A stretch of DNA of 64,000 nt from Arthrobacter sp. MA-N2 (GCF_000517125.1 NZ_KI912155.1:2026696-2090695); one strand, 5' to 3'. Shown: positions 17,375 to 26,684, numbered from the stretch's first letter. Program-made: numbers and translations. The notes: generated from the letters alone by a model not told the origin.

Positions 17375-19056
17375 CGGACCAGCGCAACGGCGGGGACCTC
17401 GTCGTCGAGACCCTTGAAGCGCTCGGCGCAAAGACGGTCTTCGGGATCCCGGGCCAGCACGCCCTGGGACTGTTCGACGCGATGGGCCGCGGCAATCTCC
17501 ATTTCGTGTCCTCCCGCGTGGAGAACAATTCGGCCTTCGCCGCGGACGGGTATTCCCGGGCCACGGGCGAGGTCGGGGTGCTTTTCCTGTCCACCGGGCC
17601 CGGTGCTTTGACGTCCCTGGCCGGTTTGCAGGAAGCGTATGCCACGGGCGTGCCCATGGTAGTCGTGGCGAGCCAGATTCCCTTGGAAGGTTTGGGGGCG
17701 CGCCGGAAGGGCATGCTGCACCAGCTCGATGACCAGAAGGCCTCGGCCGCGAACGTCACCAAGAGCCAGCGCCTCATCCAACATGCTTCCGGGATTCCCT
17801 CGGCTATCCAGGATGCCTGGACCGAAGCCATTTCGTCCCCGCAGGGTCCGGTGTGGATCGAGATTCCGCAGAACGTGCTCCTGGACCCCATCATGGTGCC
17901 GCCGGTGGAGGACGCCCTCGCCGAGGCTGCCGATAACCCGCCGCGCGTGGAGTTGATCCGCGAAGCCGTGAATTGGCTCTCGACGGCGGAGCGACCCGCG
18001 ATCATCGCCGGCGGCGGCACGCGCCGTGGCCGGGCCGAGAAGTCGCTCCTGTCGATCGCGGAGAAACTCCGTGCACCGGTCATCTGCACCCCGGGCGGCA
18101 ACGGAGCGTTCCCTTGGAACCATGAGCTGTCCTTGCAGTCCTGGATCGAAGACCGTCACATGACGGACGTCCTCGAAGACGCTGACGTACTGATCGTCAT
18201 CGGGTCCTCCCTGGGCGAGGTCACGTCCAACTACTTCACCTTCGAGCCCCGCGGGCGGATTATCCAGATCGACGCCGAACCCCGGGTCCTGGAATCGAAC
18301 CGGCCCGGGCTGGGCATCCGTGCTGACGCCGGGCAGGCTCTTGTTGCCCTGGATTCTGCCTTGGCTGAGGCGCTGGCCGGGCTCGGCGGCGCTGGCGCGG
18401 CCGGCGGAGTCGGCCCTAATTGGCACGGCACCACGCCCGAGAACCTGGTCAAGGAGTCGTTGGCCAAGGTCATGGCACGCCTTGAATCGCAGGACCTGGG
18501 CAAGGAACTGAAGTTCATGGCCGATATCCGCGAAGCCGTTCCGGCCGACATGCAGACCTTCTGGGACATGACCATCTCGGCCTACTGGGGATGGAGCTGC
18601 TGGGATTCCCGCGAAGGCCAGTTCCACTCAGCCCAAGGTGCCGGCGGCCTCGGTTTCGGCTTCCCGGCAGCCCTCGGCGGCGCGGTAGGTCTGGAAACTG
18701 TCGGCAAACCCAGCCGCGTGCTGGCGGTCTCCGGTGATGGTTCCTCCATGTACTCAATCTCCGAGCTGGCCACAGCCAAGCAACACAACATCCCGGTCAC
18801 GTGGTTGATCGTGGACGACGGCGGCTACGGCATCCTGCGCGAATACATGGTGGGCGCGTTCGGCAAGGCCACGGCTACCGAGCTTGCCCGCCCGGACTTC
18901 GTCAAGCTCGCCGAGGCCTTCGGGGTGCCGGCCCGCAGAGTGGCCCCGGAGGACGTCGGGGACGCGCTTCGGGAAGGTTTCGCCGCGGACGGTCCCAACG
19001 TCGTCGTGGTTGAAACCCTCCTGAAGATGTTCGGCCCCACACACCTGGGCGACTGA
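17371..19056 (+). CDS. Thiamine-diphosphate-dependent decarboxylase/acetolactate-synthase-like enzyme
   Basis: A 561-residue ThDP enzyme with three domains: PYR (residues ~1-165, catalytic Glu in [18 protein letters not shown]), central (~195-330) and PP (~390-530, with [19 protein letters not shown] binding Mg-ThDP). It overlaps the ureohydrolase by 4 bp (GTGA), so the two are co-translated. Annotated relatives are called acetolactate synthases, but pairing with a ureohydrolase recalls AruI, the ~560-residue 2-ketoarginine decarboxylase of the arginine transaminase route, whose product is oxidised to guanidinobutyrate. That role is inference. Confidence 0.8.
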   Translation: MTDQRNGGDLVVETLEALGAKTVFGIPGQHALGLFDAMGRGNLHFVSSRVENNSAFAADGYSRATGEVGVLFLSTGPGALTSLAGLQEAYATGVPMVVVASQIPLEGLGARRKGMLHQLDDQKASAANVTKSQRLIQHASGIPSAIQDAWTEAISSPQGPVWIEIPQNVLLDPIMVPPVEDALAEAADNPPRVELIREAVNWLSTAERPAIIAGGGTRRGRAEKSLLSIAEKLRAPVICTPGGNGAFPWNHELSLQSWIEDRHMTDVLEDADVLIVIGSSLGEVTSNYFTFEPRGRIIQIDAEPRVLESNRPGLGIRADAGQALVALDSALAEALAGLGGAGAAGGVGPNWHGTTPENLVKESLAKVMARLESQDLGKELKFMADIREAVPADMQTFWDMTISAYWGWSCWDSREGQFHSAQGAGGLGFGFPAALGGAVGLETVGKPSRVLAVSGDGSSMYSISELATAKQHNIPVTWLIVDDGGYGILREYMVGAFGKATATELARPDFVKLAEAFGVPARRVAPEDVGDALREGFAADGPNVVVVETLLKMFGPTHLGD

Positions 19057-19079
19057 CGCTCCAGACACTCCACCCTCCA

Positions 19080-19142
19080 GCGCGAGCTGGCAGCTAATGA
19101 CCCGTTTTTCGAAAAATGAGGGCATTAGCTGCCAGCTCGCGC
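19080..19142. terminator. Long hairpin with perfect 20-bp arms
   Basis: Arms at 19080-19099 and 19123-19142 (GCGCGAGCTGGCAGCTAATG) are exact complements; the 23-nt loop itself contains TTTTTCGAAAAA. It closes the ureohydrolase-decarboxylase operon. Confidence 0.75.
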
Positions 19143-19197
19143 TTGGGGTTTAAGGCATCTCACACTTCATTAGTTTCCCAAAGTAACCAAATCGGCG

Positions 19198-19219
19198 TAT
19201 AGTTGCTTTAGGCAAGCAA
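19198..19219 (+). promoter_or_regulatory. marR promoter with overlapping operator
   Basis: TATAGT (19198-19203) fits a -10 element. Immediately following is the inverted repeat TTGCTT-TAGGC-AAGCAA (19203-19219), a plausible autoregulatory MarR site covering the transcription start. Confidence 0.5.
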
Positions 19220-19235
19220 AAGTGAGGTGTCTTTC

Positions 19236-19718
19236 ATGGCTGTCGCATCCAGCACGGCAACCGAACTCGTCCATCAGATCTTCGATCTTCAGCGGGTCCT
19301 GCGTTGCATCGTGACCGCAAACATCGCGAAGGATGCCGACGTCGGGTTCGCCCTGCAAGGGGTAATGCGCTTCATCGGGGAGGGGGAGTCCAGGGCCACG
19401 AATCTCGCCTCGCGTCTCGGCGTCAGCCCGCCCGTCCTCAGCCGGCACATCGCCGAGCTCGAGGAACTCGGTCTGGTGGTCCGGCGCCCCGATCCGGCAG
19501 ACGGCCGGGCCCAGTTGGTGGCCCTGTCCGAAGCCGGCATCGAAAAGGTCAGGGCCTTCGAAGAACAGCGCAGCCTCAACTTGCGGGCCTACCTCGCGGA
19601 GTGGAGCGAGGAAGACGCCTTGGAGGCAGGGCAGGTCCTGGCGAAACTCACCACTTCGCTCAACCACTCAGTCCGGGCAACGGCGGCCGGCTCCCACCAC
19701 TTGAACCACACAGCTTAG
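19236..19718 (+). CDS. MarR-family transcriptional regulator
   Basis: A 160-residue winged-helix protein. The DNA-binding core is ATNLASRLGVSPPVLSRHIA followed by the wing VVRRPDPADGRAQLVALSE, the standard MarR pattern. ATG at 19236 follows GAGGTG by six bases; the GTG at 19227 is less likely. The MFS exporter gene starts 11 bp after the stop, so this is probably a self-regulated repressor-exporter operon that responds to a toxic compound. No cysteine-based redox switch is obvious. Confidence 0.88.
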   Translation: MAVASSTATELVHQIFDLQRVLRCIVTANIAKDADVGFALQGVMRFIGEGESRATNLASRLGVSPPVLSRHIAELEELGLVVRRPDPADGRAQLVALSEAGIEKVRAFEEQRSLNLRAYLAEWSEEDALEAGQVLAKLTTSLNHSVRATAAGSHHLNHTA

Positions 19719-19729
19719 GAGCAGCAGCA

Positions 19730-21769
19730 ATGGCAACCCGAATACAAGAACGTTCGACGGCGGTGCCGGCATCATCCGCGCCCATGACGCACCGCCAAAT
19801 CATGGAAGCCTTGACAGGCCTCCTCGCGGCCTTCTTTACCGCCATCCTGAGCAGCACCATCGTGGCGAACGCACTGCCGACCATCATGTCCGATCTCCAC
19901 GGCACACAAACGGACTTCGCTTGGGTCATCACCGCTGCGCTGCTGGCCAACGCCGCCACCACACCCATCTGGGGCAAGCTCGCCGACCTCTTCGACAAGA
20001 AGCTGCTTGTCCAGCTGAGCATCGTGATCTTCGTGGCCGGCTCCGTCATGGCCGGCTTTTCCCAGAGCATTCCCTTCCTGCTGACCGCCCGAGTTGTCCA
20101 GGGCATCGCCTTGGGCGGCCTCACAGCACTTGCCCAGGCGATCATCGGCACCATGATTCCGCCGCGTGACCGTGGCAAGTACTCGGGCTACATGGGCGCC
20201 GTCATGGCGGTCGGTACCGCAGGCGGACCGCTGCTCGGTGGATTCATCGTCGATAGCCCGCTCGGCTGGCGCTGGACCTTCTTCGTCTGCGTGCCGCTCG
20301 CCGTCGTCGCGCTCATCCTGCTCCAGGTGACCCTCAAGATCCAGCACATCAAGCGCCCGGCGAAGATCGACTGGCTTGGTTCCATTCTGTTGACCTCGGG
20401 CGTCAGCCTGCTCCTGATCTGGGTCTCCTTCGCCGGCAACCCGGACTACTACGACTGGATCTCCTGGCAGTCCGCCCTCATGGTAGGCGGCGGCGTACTT
20501 CTGCTGGCCCTGCTGGTGCTGGTCGAATCCAAGGTGGCCCAGCCCATCATCCCGCTGAAGATCATCTCGCAGCGCACCACCGCTTTGGCGATCCTGGCCT
20601 CCGTGGCCGTCGGTATCGCAATGTTCAGCTCCTCCACGTTCCTGGGCCAGTACTTCCAGGTGGCCCGCGGCGCTACGCCCACCGAGGCCGGCCTTCTGAC
20701 GCTGCCCATGATTGCAGGCAACCTCTTGGGTTCTGTGGCGTCCGGCCAGCTGATCAGCCGCTTCGGGAAATGGAAGCGCTTCCTCCTGGCAGGCACCGTG
20801 CTGCTCGCCGGCGGCCTTGCCTTCACGGGCACTATCGACCACACCACCGCGCTGTGGGTCACCTGCTGCTACACCGCGATCTTCGGCCTAGGCCTTGGCT
20901 TGCTGATGCAGAACCTGGTCCTCGCGGTCCAGAACACCGTCCGGGCCCAGGACATCGGCACGGCCAGCGCATCCGTCGCGTTCTTCCGCTCCGTGGGCGG
21001 CGCGATCGGCGTGTCGGTGCTCGGTGCCATCATGGCCACCCACGTCAAGGACCTTGCTACCCAGGGATTCGCCGCGGCCCATATCCCGGTGAGTGGCGGC
21101 TCCAGCGATGCAAGCATGGATCTGACGGACTTGCCCGCCCCGATCCGGGACATCATGCGAGCCGCCTATGGCGATGCGACCGCCCAGATCTTCATGATCT
21201 CGGCAGTCATTGCCCTGGTCGCGTTCATCGCCGTGCTGTTCATCAAGGAAGTCCCGCTGCGGAAGACCGTGGACGCTTCACCGGAGAAAGAACTGCTGGC
21301 GAACGCTTCCGGCGAGGCCGCCATGACACTGGACACCTCTGCGATGCCGATTGTCGAATCCACGGACCTTTCCCAAGCGGCCGACGACGGAGGCACCCCC
21401 TTGGGTGCCAGCCGTGCCCGTGCTGCAGCCGAGAAGGAGCACGACGACCTGGATCTTGAGTTCGCCCGGATCCTGACGCAGGAGCGGCCGGACCCTGCCG
21501 CTGGCCTGCGCGAAGTCCAGGACCAGCTCGCCCGGACCCAGCGGCTGCTTGCCGAGCAACAGCTTCAGCTGAGCAAGGCACAGCGGGAGCTCCAGGCGCG
21601 GGTGCACGAACAACTTGCCACCGCTGAACAACAGGCACGGACCGCCGAAGAGCTGGCCGCGCTGCGCAGAGAGCTCAAACGCGAGCGTCGCCGCCAAGAA
21701 AGGGCAGCCCTGCTGCTGCTTGCAGGCGATGCCTCGAGGTCAGCGGAAACCGGCCGGCACGCGGGCTAA
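19730..21769 (+). CDS. MFS multidrug exporter of the DHA2/EmrB type with coiled-coil tail
   Basis: A 679-residue protein. Residues ~20-510 have the 14-helix DHA2 layout, including the antiporter-type motif (LLGGFIVDSPLGWRWTFF) and an early motif-A-like GKLADLFDKKLL. The distinctive part is a ~160-residue hydrophilic C-terminus whose last ~90 residues are a Gln/Glu/Arg-rich coiled coil (LREVQDQLARTQRLLAEQQ). ATG at 19730 has AGGAG eight bases upstream; the longer open frame reaching back to 19304 only shadows marR. It should export drugs or metabolites under control of the MarR protein. Confidence 0.88.
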   Translation: MATRIQERSTAVPASSAPMTHRQIMEALTGLLAAFFTAILSSTIVANALPTIMSDLHGTQTDFAWVITAALLANAATTPIWGKLADLFDKKLLVQLSIVIFVAGSVMAGFSQSIPFLLTARVVQGIALGGLTALAQAIIGTMIPPRDRGKYSGYMGAVMAVGTAGGPLLGGFIVDSPLGWRWTFFVCVPLAVVALILLQVTLKIQHIKRPAKIDWLGSILLTSGVSLLLIWVSFAGNPDYYDWISWQSALMVGGGVLLLALLVLVESKVAQPIIPLKIISQRTTALAILASVAVGIAMFSSSTFLGQYFQVARGATPTEAGLLTLPMIAGNLLGSVASGQLISRFGKWKRFLLAGTVLLAGGLAFTGTIDHTTALWVTCCYTAIFGLGLGLLMQNLVLAVQNTVRAQDIGTASASVAFFRSVGGAIGVSVLGAIMATHVKDLATQGFAAAHIPVSGGSSDASMDLTDLPAPIRDIMRAAYGDATAQIFMISAVIALVAFIAVLFIKEVPLRKTVDASPEKELLANASGEAAMTLDTSAMPIVESTDLSQAADDGGTPLGASRARAAAEKEHDDLDLEFARILTQERPDPAAGLREVQDQLARTQRLLAEQQLQLSKAQRELQARVHEQLATAEQQARTAEELAALRRELKRERRRQERAALLLLAGDASRSAETGRHAG

Positions 21770-21834
21770 CGGGGGTATCGCGCACCATACAGGCCACGTA
21801 CGTCGCAGGGATGATATTTGACTATCGATATTTT

Positions 21835-21845
21835 GTTGAGTCAAC
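21835..21845. promoter_or_regulatory. Palindrome GTTGAGTCAAC upstream of ABC exporter operon
   Basis: An 11-bp perfect dyad around a central G, in the A+T-rich leader ~100 bp before the ABC genes. Candidate operator; no known regulator matches. Nothing else is visible in 21770-21945 apart from the AAGGAT ribosome binding site. Confidence 0.3.
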
Positions 21846-21945
21846 GGATTTCGTAGAGTTGGGGGACTGATACTGTCAGCGCCTGTTGGTATCTGTATTA
21901 CTCATAGGTTCTCAACCCATTCGCGCACTCTCTCATTAAGGATCC

Positions 21946-23685
21946 GTGGGCATGCTTGTCACCCTGATACGGCGCTACTCCAAGCCGTATTTGCCGCAGA
22001 TAACGGCCGTCATCATCTTCCAGTTGGCGTCCACCATTGCGACTCTGTACCTTCCAAGCCTTAACGCCAAGATCATCGATGAAGGGGTATCCCGGGGGGA
22101 TACCAACTACATCTGGCAGACCGGTGCCCTGATGCTCGCCGTCGCCCTCGGCCAGGTTATTGCGGCCATCGCGGGGGTCTATTTCGGCTCCCGCGTAGCC
22201 ATGGCCATGGGCCGCGACTTGCGCAGGGACGTCTTCCGAAAGGTCAGCAGCTTCTCCGCTAAGGACGTCAACAGCTTCGGCGCACCCACGTTGATTACCC
22301 GCGGCACCAATGACGTTCAGCAGGTGCAGATGCTCATGCTGATGGGCCTGAACTTCATGGTTTCCACACCCATCATGTGTGTCGGTGGCATCATCATGGC
22401 CTTGCGCGAGGACCTCAGCCTGTCCTGGCTCGTCTGGGTCTCAGTTCCGGTCCTCGTGGCCGTGGTCGGGTACCTGGTGGTCAGGCTCATGCCGCTCTTC
22501 CGCTCGATGCAGAAGAAGATCGACGCCATCAACGGCGTCTTGCGGGAACAGATCATTGGCATCCGTGTGGTGCGGGCCTTCGTCCGCGAACCGTACGAGG
22601 CCAAGCGCTTCGGTGACGCCAACAAGGACCTCACCTTGGTTTCGGTCAAGATCGGTAACTTGTTCGTCTTGATGTTCCCGGCCATCGGAATGATCCTGCA
22701 CCTTTCCACGGCAGCAGTGCTGTGGTTCGGCGGCCAAAGGGTGGATGCGGGCAACATGCAGGTGGGTTCCCTGACCGCCTTCCTGCAGTACCTCCTGCAA
22801 ATCCTCATGGCAGTCATGATGGGTACTTTCATGGCCATGATGATCCCGCGCGCTTCCGTGTGTGCGGACCGCATCGGCGAGGTCCTCGACGTCGAACCCT
22901 CCATTCACGATCCCGAGGCGCCAGTAGCGCCGGCGGAGAAGAAGGGCCGCGTCGAATTCCGCGATGTCACCTTCAAATACCCGGGCGCTGAGGCGCCCGT
23001 GTTGAGCAACATTTCCTTCACCGCGGAGCCGGGCCAGACCCTCGCGATCATCGGTTCCACCGGCGCCGGGAAGACCACCCTGGTGTCGCTGCTGCCGCGC
23101 TTGTATGACGTCGCGTCCGGCGACGTCCTGCTCGACGGCGTTCCGGTCACCAGCCTGGACCGCGAGGAAATCACCAGCCGGGTGGCCACAGTGCCGCAGA
23201 AACCGTACTTGTTTTCCGGAACCATCGAGCACAATCTACGCTTTGGCAAGACTGATGCCACGGACCAGGAACTCTGGGATGCCTTGGAAACAGCCCAGGC
23301 CAAGGACTTCGTCATGGAGAAGACTTCCGGGCTCAACCGCAGGGTAGCTCAGGGCGGCACCAACGTCTCCGGTGGCCAGAGGCAGCGCCTCTGCATCGCC
23401 CGGGCCCTGGTGACGCAGCCGAAGGTATACCTCTTTGACGATTCCTTCTCGGCCCTGGATGTGGCTACGGATGCCCGCCTTCGCCGGGCCCTTAAGGAAA
23501 AGACGCAGGACGCTACGGTGATCATCGTGGCGCAGCGCGTCTCCACCATTGCGGATGCGGACCAGATCCTGGTCCTGGACAACGGGAGAATCGTTGACCG
23601 GGGCACGCACGAGGAGCTCCTGGACACGTCACCGACTTACCAGGAGATCGTCGAATCCCAGCTGAGCGCGGAGGAAGTGGCATGA
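21946..23685 (+). CDS. Heterodimeric ABC exporter subunit with degenerate Walker B
   Basis: A 579-residue half-transporter: type-I exporter membrane domain (residues ~1-310, six helices) and NBD (~330-575). Walker A is GSTGAGKTTL, signature VSGGQRQR is canonical, but Walker B reads VYLFDDSFSALD, with Asp where the catalytic Glu belongs. That is the hallmark of the degenerate site in heterodimers such as TM287/288 or BmrCD. It overlaps the partner gene by 4 bp (ATGA). Start may be GTG 21946 or ATG 21952. Exports an unknown lipid, peptide or drug. Confidence 0.9.
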   Translation: MGMLVTLIRRYSKPYLPQITAVIIFQLASTIATLYLPSLNAKIIDEGVSRGDTNYIWQTGALMLAVALGQVIAAIAGVYFGSRVAMAMGRDLRRDVFRKVSSFSAKDVNSFGAPTLITRGTNDVQQVQMLMLMGLNFMVSTPIMCVGGIIMALREDLSLSWLVWVSVPVLVAVVGYLVVRLMPLFRSMQKKIDAINGVLREQIIGIRVVRAFVREPYEAKRFGDANKDLTLVSVKIGNLFVLMFPAIGMILHLSTAAVLWFGGQRVDAGNMQVGSLTAFLQYLLQILMAVMMGTFMAMMIPRASVCADRIGEVLDVEPSIHDPEAPVAPAEKKGRVEFRDVTFKYPGAEAPVLSNISFTAEPGQTLAIIGSTGAGKTTLVSLLPRLYDVASGDVLLDGVPVTSLDREEITSRVATVPQKPYLFSGTIEHNLRFGKTDATDQELWDALETAQAKDFVMEKTSGLNRRVAQGGTNVSGGQRQRLCIARALVTQPKVYLFDDSFSALDVATDARLRRALKEKTQDATVIIVAQRVSTIADADQILVLDNGRIVDRGTHEELLDTSPTYQEIVESQLSAEEVA

Positions 23686-25787
23686 GCGAACAGAATCAGC
23701 AAAAGCGTGGCTGGGCCGCGAAAGCCGAAGCAGCGAAAGCGGCACGGTCGGCTCGGGAAACTGCGGAAGCGAAGGACGCAGACGCGGCCGGTGCCGTGAT
23801 CGTGGCAGACGATGACGACATCGAAGAAACCGAATACACGCCAGGTGAGGCCGACGGCGGCATGTTCGGCAACTTGCCGGCCAAGAAAGCCAAGGCTTTC
23901 GGGCCATCGGCCAAGCGGCTCCTGGGACTGCTTAAGCCCGAGGCCGCGGGCGTGGTCTTTGTCATCGGCCTCGTGGTGGTCTCGGTGGTCCTGAACGTCA
24001 TCGCTCCGAAGATCCTCGGCAGCGCCATGGACGTGATCTTCGGCGGGGTCATGGGCAAGCAGTTGCCCCCCGGCGTGAGCCAAGAGGCCTTCGCAGAAGG
24101 CCTCCGCCAAGCGGGCCAGAACAACTTCGCGGACATGGTCTCCAAGATGGAGCTCACCAACGGGATCAACTTCTCCAAGCTGACGTTCCTGATCTCGATC
24201 GTGCTCTTGATGTACTTCGTGGCCAACATCTTCCTGTGGGCCCAGGGCTTCATCCTGAACAAGATCGTCATGAAGGTCATCAACCGCCTCCGCAATGACG
24301 TTCAAGCCAAGCTCAACCGCTTGCCCCTGAACTACTTCGACACCCGCCAGCGCGGCGACATCCTCTCCCGCGTGACCAACGATGTCGACAACGTCCAGCA
24401 AGGACTGCAGCAGGCGTTCGCGCAGCTGGTCAGCTCGGTGCTGACGGTCTTCGGCATCACCATCATGATGTTCATTGTTTCCTGGCAGCTGGCACTGATC
24501 GCGTTGGTTGCCTTGCCGCTTTCGGGCGTCCTTGCCGGCGTGATTGGCTCGCGCAGCCAGAAGCTCTTCGCCGCCCAGTGGAAGAACACCGGTTCCCTCA
24601 ACGGCCAGATCGAGGAATCGTTCTCGGGCCACGAACTCGTCAAGGTCTTCGGGCGCGATGCTGACATGCTGGAACGCTTCGACGAGCGCAACGAAGCCCT
24701 CTACAAGGCCTCGTTCGGGGCGCAGTTTGTTTCGGGCATCATCTTCCCGGCCATGAACTTCGTCTCCTACCTCAGCTACGTGGGCATCGCCGTCGTCGGT
24801 GGTTTGCGGGTGGCTTCCGGTTCCATGAGCCTCGGCGATGCCACGGCGTTCATCCAGTACTCGCGTGAATTCACCCAGCCCCTCGGCCAGATCGCGGGCA
24901 TGGCCAACATGCTCCAGTCCGGTGTGGCTTCGGCTGAACGCGTTTTCGAGTTCCTCGATGCCGATGAGGAGATGCCGGAGAACGCAGCCCGTCACCTGCC
25001 CCCGCGCACGGACGGTCACGTTGAATTCGAGAACGTTTCCTTCAGCTATGTTGCCGACAAACCGCTGATCGAGAACCTCTCCCTCAGCGCTGAGCCAGGA
25101 CACACGGTGGCAATCGTCGGACCCACGGGCGCGGGTAAGACCACCTTGGTCAACCTCGTCATGCGGTTCTACGAACTCAACGCGGGCCGAATTACCCTGG
25201 ACGGCGTGGACATCAAGGAGTTGAGCCGTTCCGAGCTTCGCTCCAAGGTGGGCATGGTGCTCCAGGACGCGTGGCTGTTTGGCGGCACTATCTACGACAA
25301 CATCAAGTACGGCAACCTCGACGCCACCGAGGAACAGATCATGGAAGCGGCCAAGGCCACCTATGTGGACCGTTTCGTACGGGCCTTGCCGGATGGGTAC
25401 CAGACCATTATTGATGAGGAAGGCAACAACGTCAGCGCGGGCGAGAAACAGCTCATCACCATTGCGCGGGCCTTCGTTTCTGATCCCTCGCTCTTGATCC
25501 TCGACGAGGCCACGAGCTCCGTTGATACGCGAACCGAACTGCTGCTGCAGAAAGCCATGGCCGCTCTCCGCACAGACCGCACCAGCTTTGTCATCGCCCA
25601 CCGCTTGTCCACCATCCGCGACGCTGACACTATCCTGGTGATGGAAGACGGCAGCATCGTGGAGCAGGGCAACCACAACCAACTGCTCGCATTGCAGGGC
25701 GCGTACTATCGCCTGTACATGTCGCAGTTTGCCGGTGAGGATGCTGAGGAAGCCGTTGTGGATGATTCGACGGCGGTGCACAGCTGA
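23682..25787 (+). CDS. Heterodimeric ABC exporter subunit with catalytic Walker B
   Basis: A 701-residue partner of the preceding half-transporter. It has a ~65-residue charged N-terminal extension (KAEAAKAARSARETAEAKDA), a six-helix membrane domain with an inserted loop near residues 120-165 (QLPPGVSQEAFAEGLRQA), and an NBD (~445-690). Walker A is GPTGAGKTTL, Walker B LLILDEATSSVD is canonical, but the signature is VSAGEKQ instead of SGGQ. The two subunits therefore form one consensus ATP site and one degenerate site. The thioesterase gene follows directly. Confidence 0.9.
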   Translation: MSEQNQQKRGWAAKAEAAKAARSARETAEAKDADAAGAVIVADDDDIEETEYTPGEADGGMFGNLPAKKAKAFGPSAKRLLGLLKPEAAGVVFVIGLVVVSVVLNVIAPKILGSAMDVIFGGVMGKQLPPGVSQEAFAEGLRQAGQNNFADMVSKMELTNGINFSKLTFLISIVLLMYFVANIFLWAQGFILNKIVMKVINRLRNDVQAKLNRLPLNYFDTRQRGDILSRVTNDVDNVQQGLQQAFAQLVSSVLTVFGITIMMFIVSWQLALIALVALPLSGVLAGVIGSRSQKLFAAQWKNTGSLNGQIEESFSGHELVKVFGRDADMLERFDERNEALYKASFGAQFVSGIIFPAMNFVSYLSYVGIAVVGGLRVASGSMSLGDATAFIQYSREFTQPLGQIAGMANMLQSGVASAERVFEFLDADEEMPENAARHLPPRTDGHVEFENVSFSYVADKPLIENLSLSAEPGHTVAIVGPTGAGKTTLVNLVMRFYELNAGRITLDGVDIKELSRSELRSKVGMVLQDAWLFGGTIYDNIKYGNLDATEEQIMEAAKATYVDRFVRALPDGYQTIIDEEGNNVSAGEKQLITIARAFVSDPSLLILDEATSSVDTRTELLLQKAMAALRTDRTSFVIAHRLSTIRDADTILVMEDGSIVEQGNHNQLLALQGAYYRLYMSQFAGEDAEEAVVDDSTAVHS

Positions 25788-25870
25788 ACGCGGATTCCGG
25801 AGTTGCAGCGACGACCCAGGAGCCGGGCGCTACGCAAACGCGGGAGCCAGCCCCGGGCCAGCGCATTAAG

Positions 25871-26299
25871 GTGCTCGTGCCCATGCGTTGGGGAGACATG
25901 GACGCCTACGGGCACATCAACAATGTCCAGATCGTGCGCATGCTCGAGGAGGCCCGTATCGCGGCCTTCGGTCCGCCCCGTGGTGCCGGATTGCCCGGGG
26001 CGGAACCACCGGTTTCGATCTTCAACGATGTCGAAGATGGGGTCATGACCCTTGTGGTGGAGCACAGGGTCCGGTACATCCGCACCTTGGAATACCGGAA
26101 CATTCCGGCAGTTGTTGAGATCTGGGTCGGCGCCCTGAAAGGGGCCAGCTTTGACCTCCATTACCTCATCAAAGATCCGGTGACGGACCAGGACTGCGTC
26201 AAAGCCAGCACGCATTTAGCCTTTGTGGATGAGTCCACGGGTAGGGTTCGCAGGCTCACTCCGGAGCAAAAACAGCAGCTGGAGCCCTATCGCGCCTAG
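25871..26299 (+). CDS. Acyl-CoA thioesterase, 4-hydroxybenzoyl-CoA thioesterase-like hotdog protein
   Basis: A 142-residue hotdog-fold protein. The motif MRWGDMDAYGHINNVQ is typical of 4HBT/YbgC-type thioesterases, with the Asp of GDMD as catalytic residue and the His of GHINN in the usual loop. It hydrolyses some acyl-CoA. The start is unsettled: GTG at 25871 lacks a ribosome binding site and would begin at the first strand. The frame is open back to a CTG at 25784 overlapping the ABC stop (CTGA), and no other ATG, GTG or TTG lies between. Translational coupling to the ABC gene from that CTG is possible. Confidence 0.75.
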   Translation: MLVPMRWGDMDAYGHINNVQIVRMLEEARIAAFGPPRGAGLPGAEPPVSIFNDVEDGVMTLVVEHRVRYIRTLEYRNIPAVVEIWVGALKGASFDLHYLIKDPVTDQDCVKASTHLAFVDESTGRVRRLTPEQKQQLEPYRA

Positions 26300-26368
26300 G
26301 GCGCGCCCGCTCGGCTGACCTGGGAAAACCTTCGGTGGCCGGGGACCCACTCTTGCCGAATTCAACGG

Positions 26369-26405
26369 GCTTCGTAGGGGTCGCTAGTGACGTCCCCTAC
26401 GAAGC
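26369..26405 (+). terminator. Hairpin terminator behind thioesterase gene
   Basis: Perfect 12-bp arms and a 13-nt loop, 70 bp after the stop codon. Confidence 0.6.
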
Positions 26406-26557
26406 TTCGCCTCATCCCCGCTCCGGTTCCGATCACGGGTGCGAAGGGACCGCCTCGGTCTGGTACGAATTCGCCGACCCACCGTCCGGTGAGCTCTTGC
26501 CCGGCCAGACTATCGGCCTGGCCTTGACCAAGCCCATCCACAAGTAGGCCTCCCAGC

Positions 26558-26622
26558 GCCGTGTAAAGGGCGATCGCCACTGAAAGACTCGGATTGCGAT
26601 TCGCAATAACCCTTTACACGGC
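26558..26622. repeat. Long inverted repeat with nested palindrome
   Basis: Perfect 13-bp outer arms separated by 39 nt; inner ATTGCGATTCGCAAT can pair with itself. It sits ~60 bp before the DUF5107 gene, so it could be a terminator of upstream transcription, a small mobile remnant or a structured leader. Confidence 0.5.
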
Positions 26623-26684
26623 AGCGCCTTGGGTTAAGGTAGATGAAACATCACGATTGAAAATGCCATCTAGGAGTCATAAAG

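Larger units (their letters stand above)
26300..26684. other. Intergenic region with two large hairpins
   Basis: The 385-bp gap holds no convincing gene. One hairpin has 12-bp arms (GCTTCGTAGGGG at 26369-26380, complement at 26394-26405) and looks like the terminator of the thioesterase. The second has 13-bp arms (GCCGTGTAAAGGG at 26558-26570, complement at 26610-26622) around a 39-nt spacer that itself contains ATTGCGA/TTCGCAAT. The last ~60 bp supply promoter and AGGAG for the next gene. Confidence 0.55.

Noticed and set aside
19304..19729. N-terminal extension of the MFS exporter
   Set aside because: It runs through marR in another frame and has Arg/Pro-rich composition; ATG 19730 has a good ribosome binding site.
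23637..25781. 714-codon open frame on the minus strand opposite the second ABC subunit
   Set aside because: It is a high-G+C shadow: its product shows no domain, while the plus-strand frame has complete ABC motifs and correct start context.
26335..26547. 70-codon plus-strand and 72-codon minus-strand frames between thioesterase and DUF5107 genes
   Set aside because: No ribosome binding site or recognisable motif; the region is dominated by hairpins.
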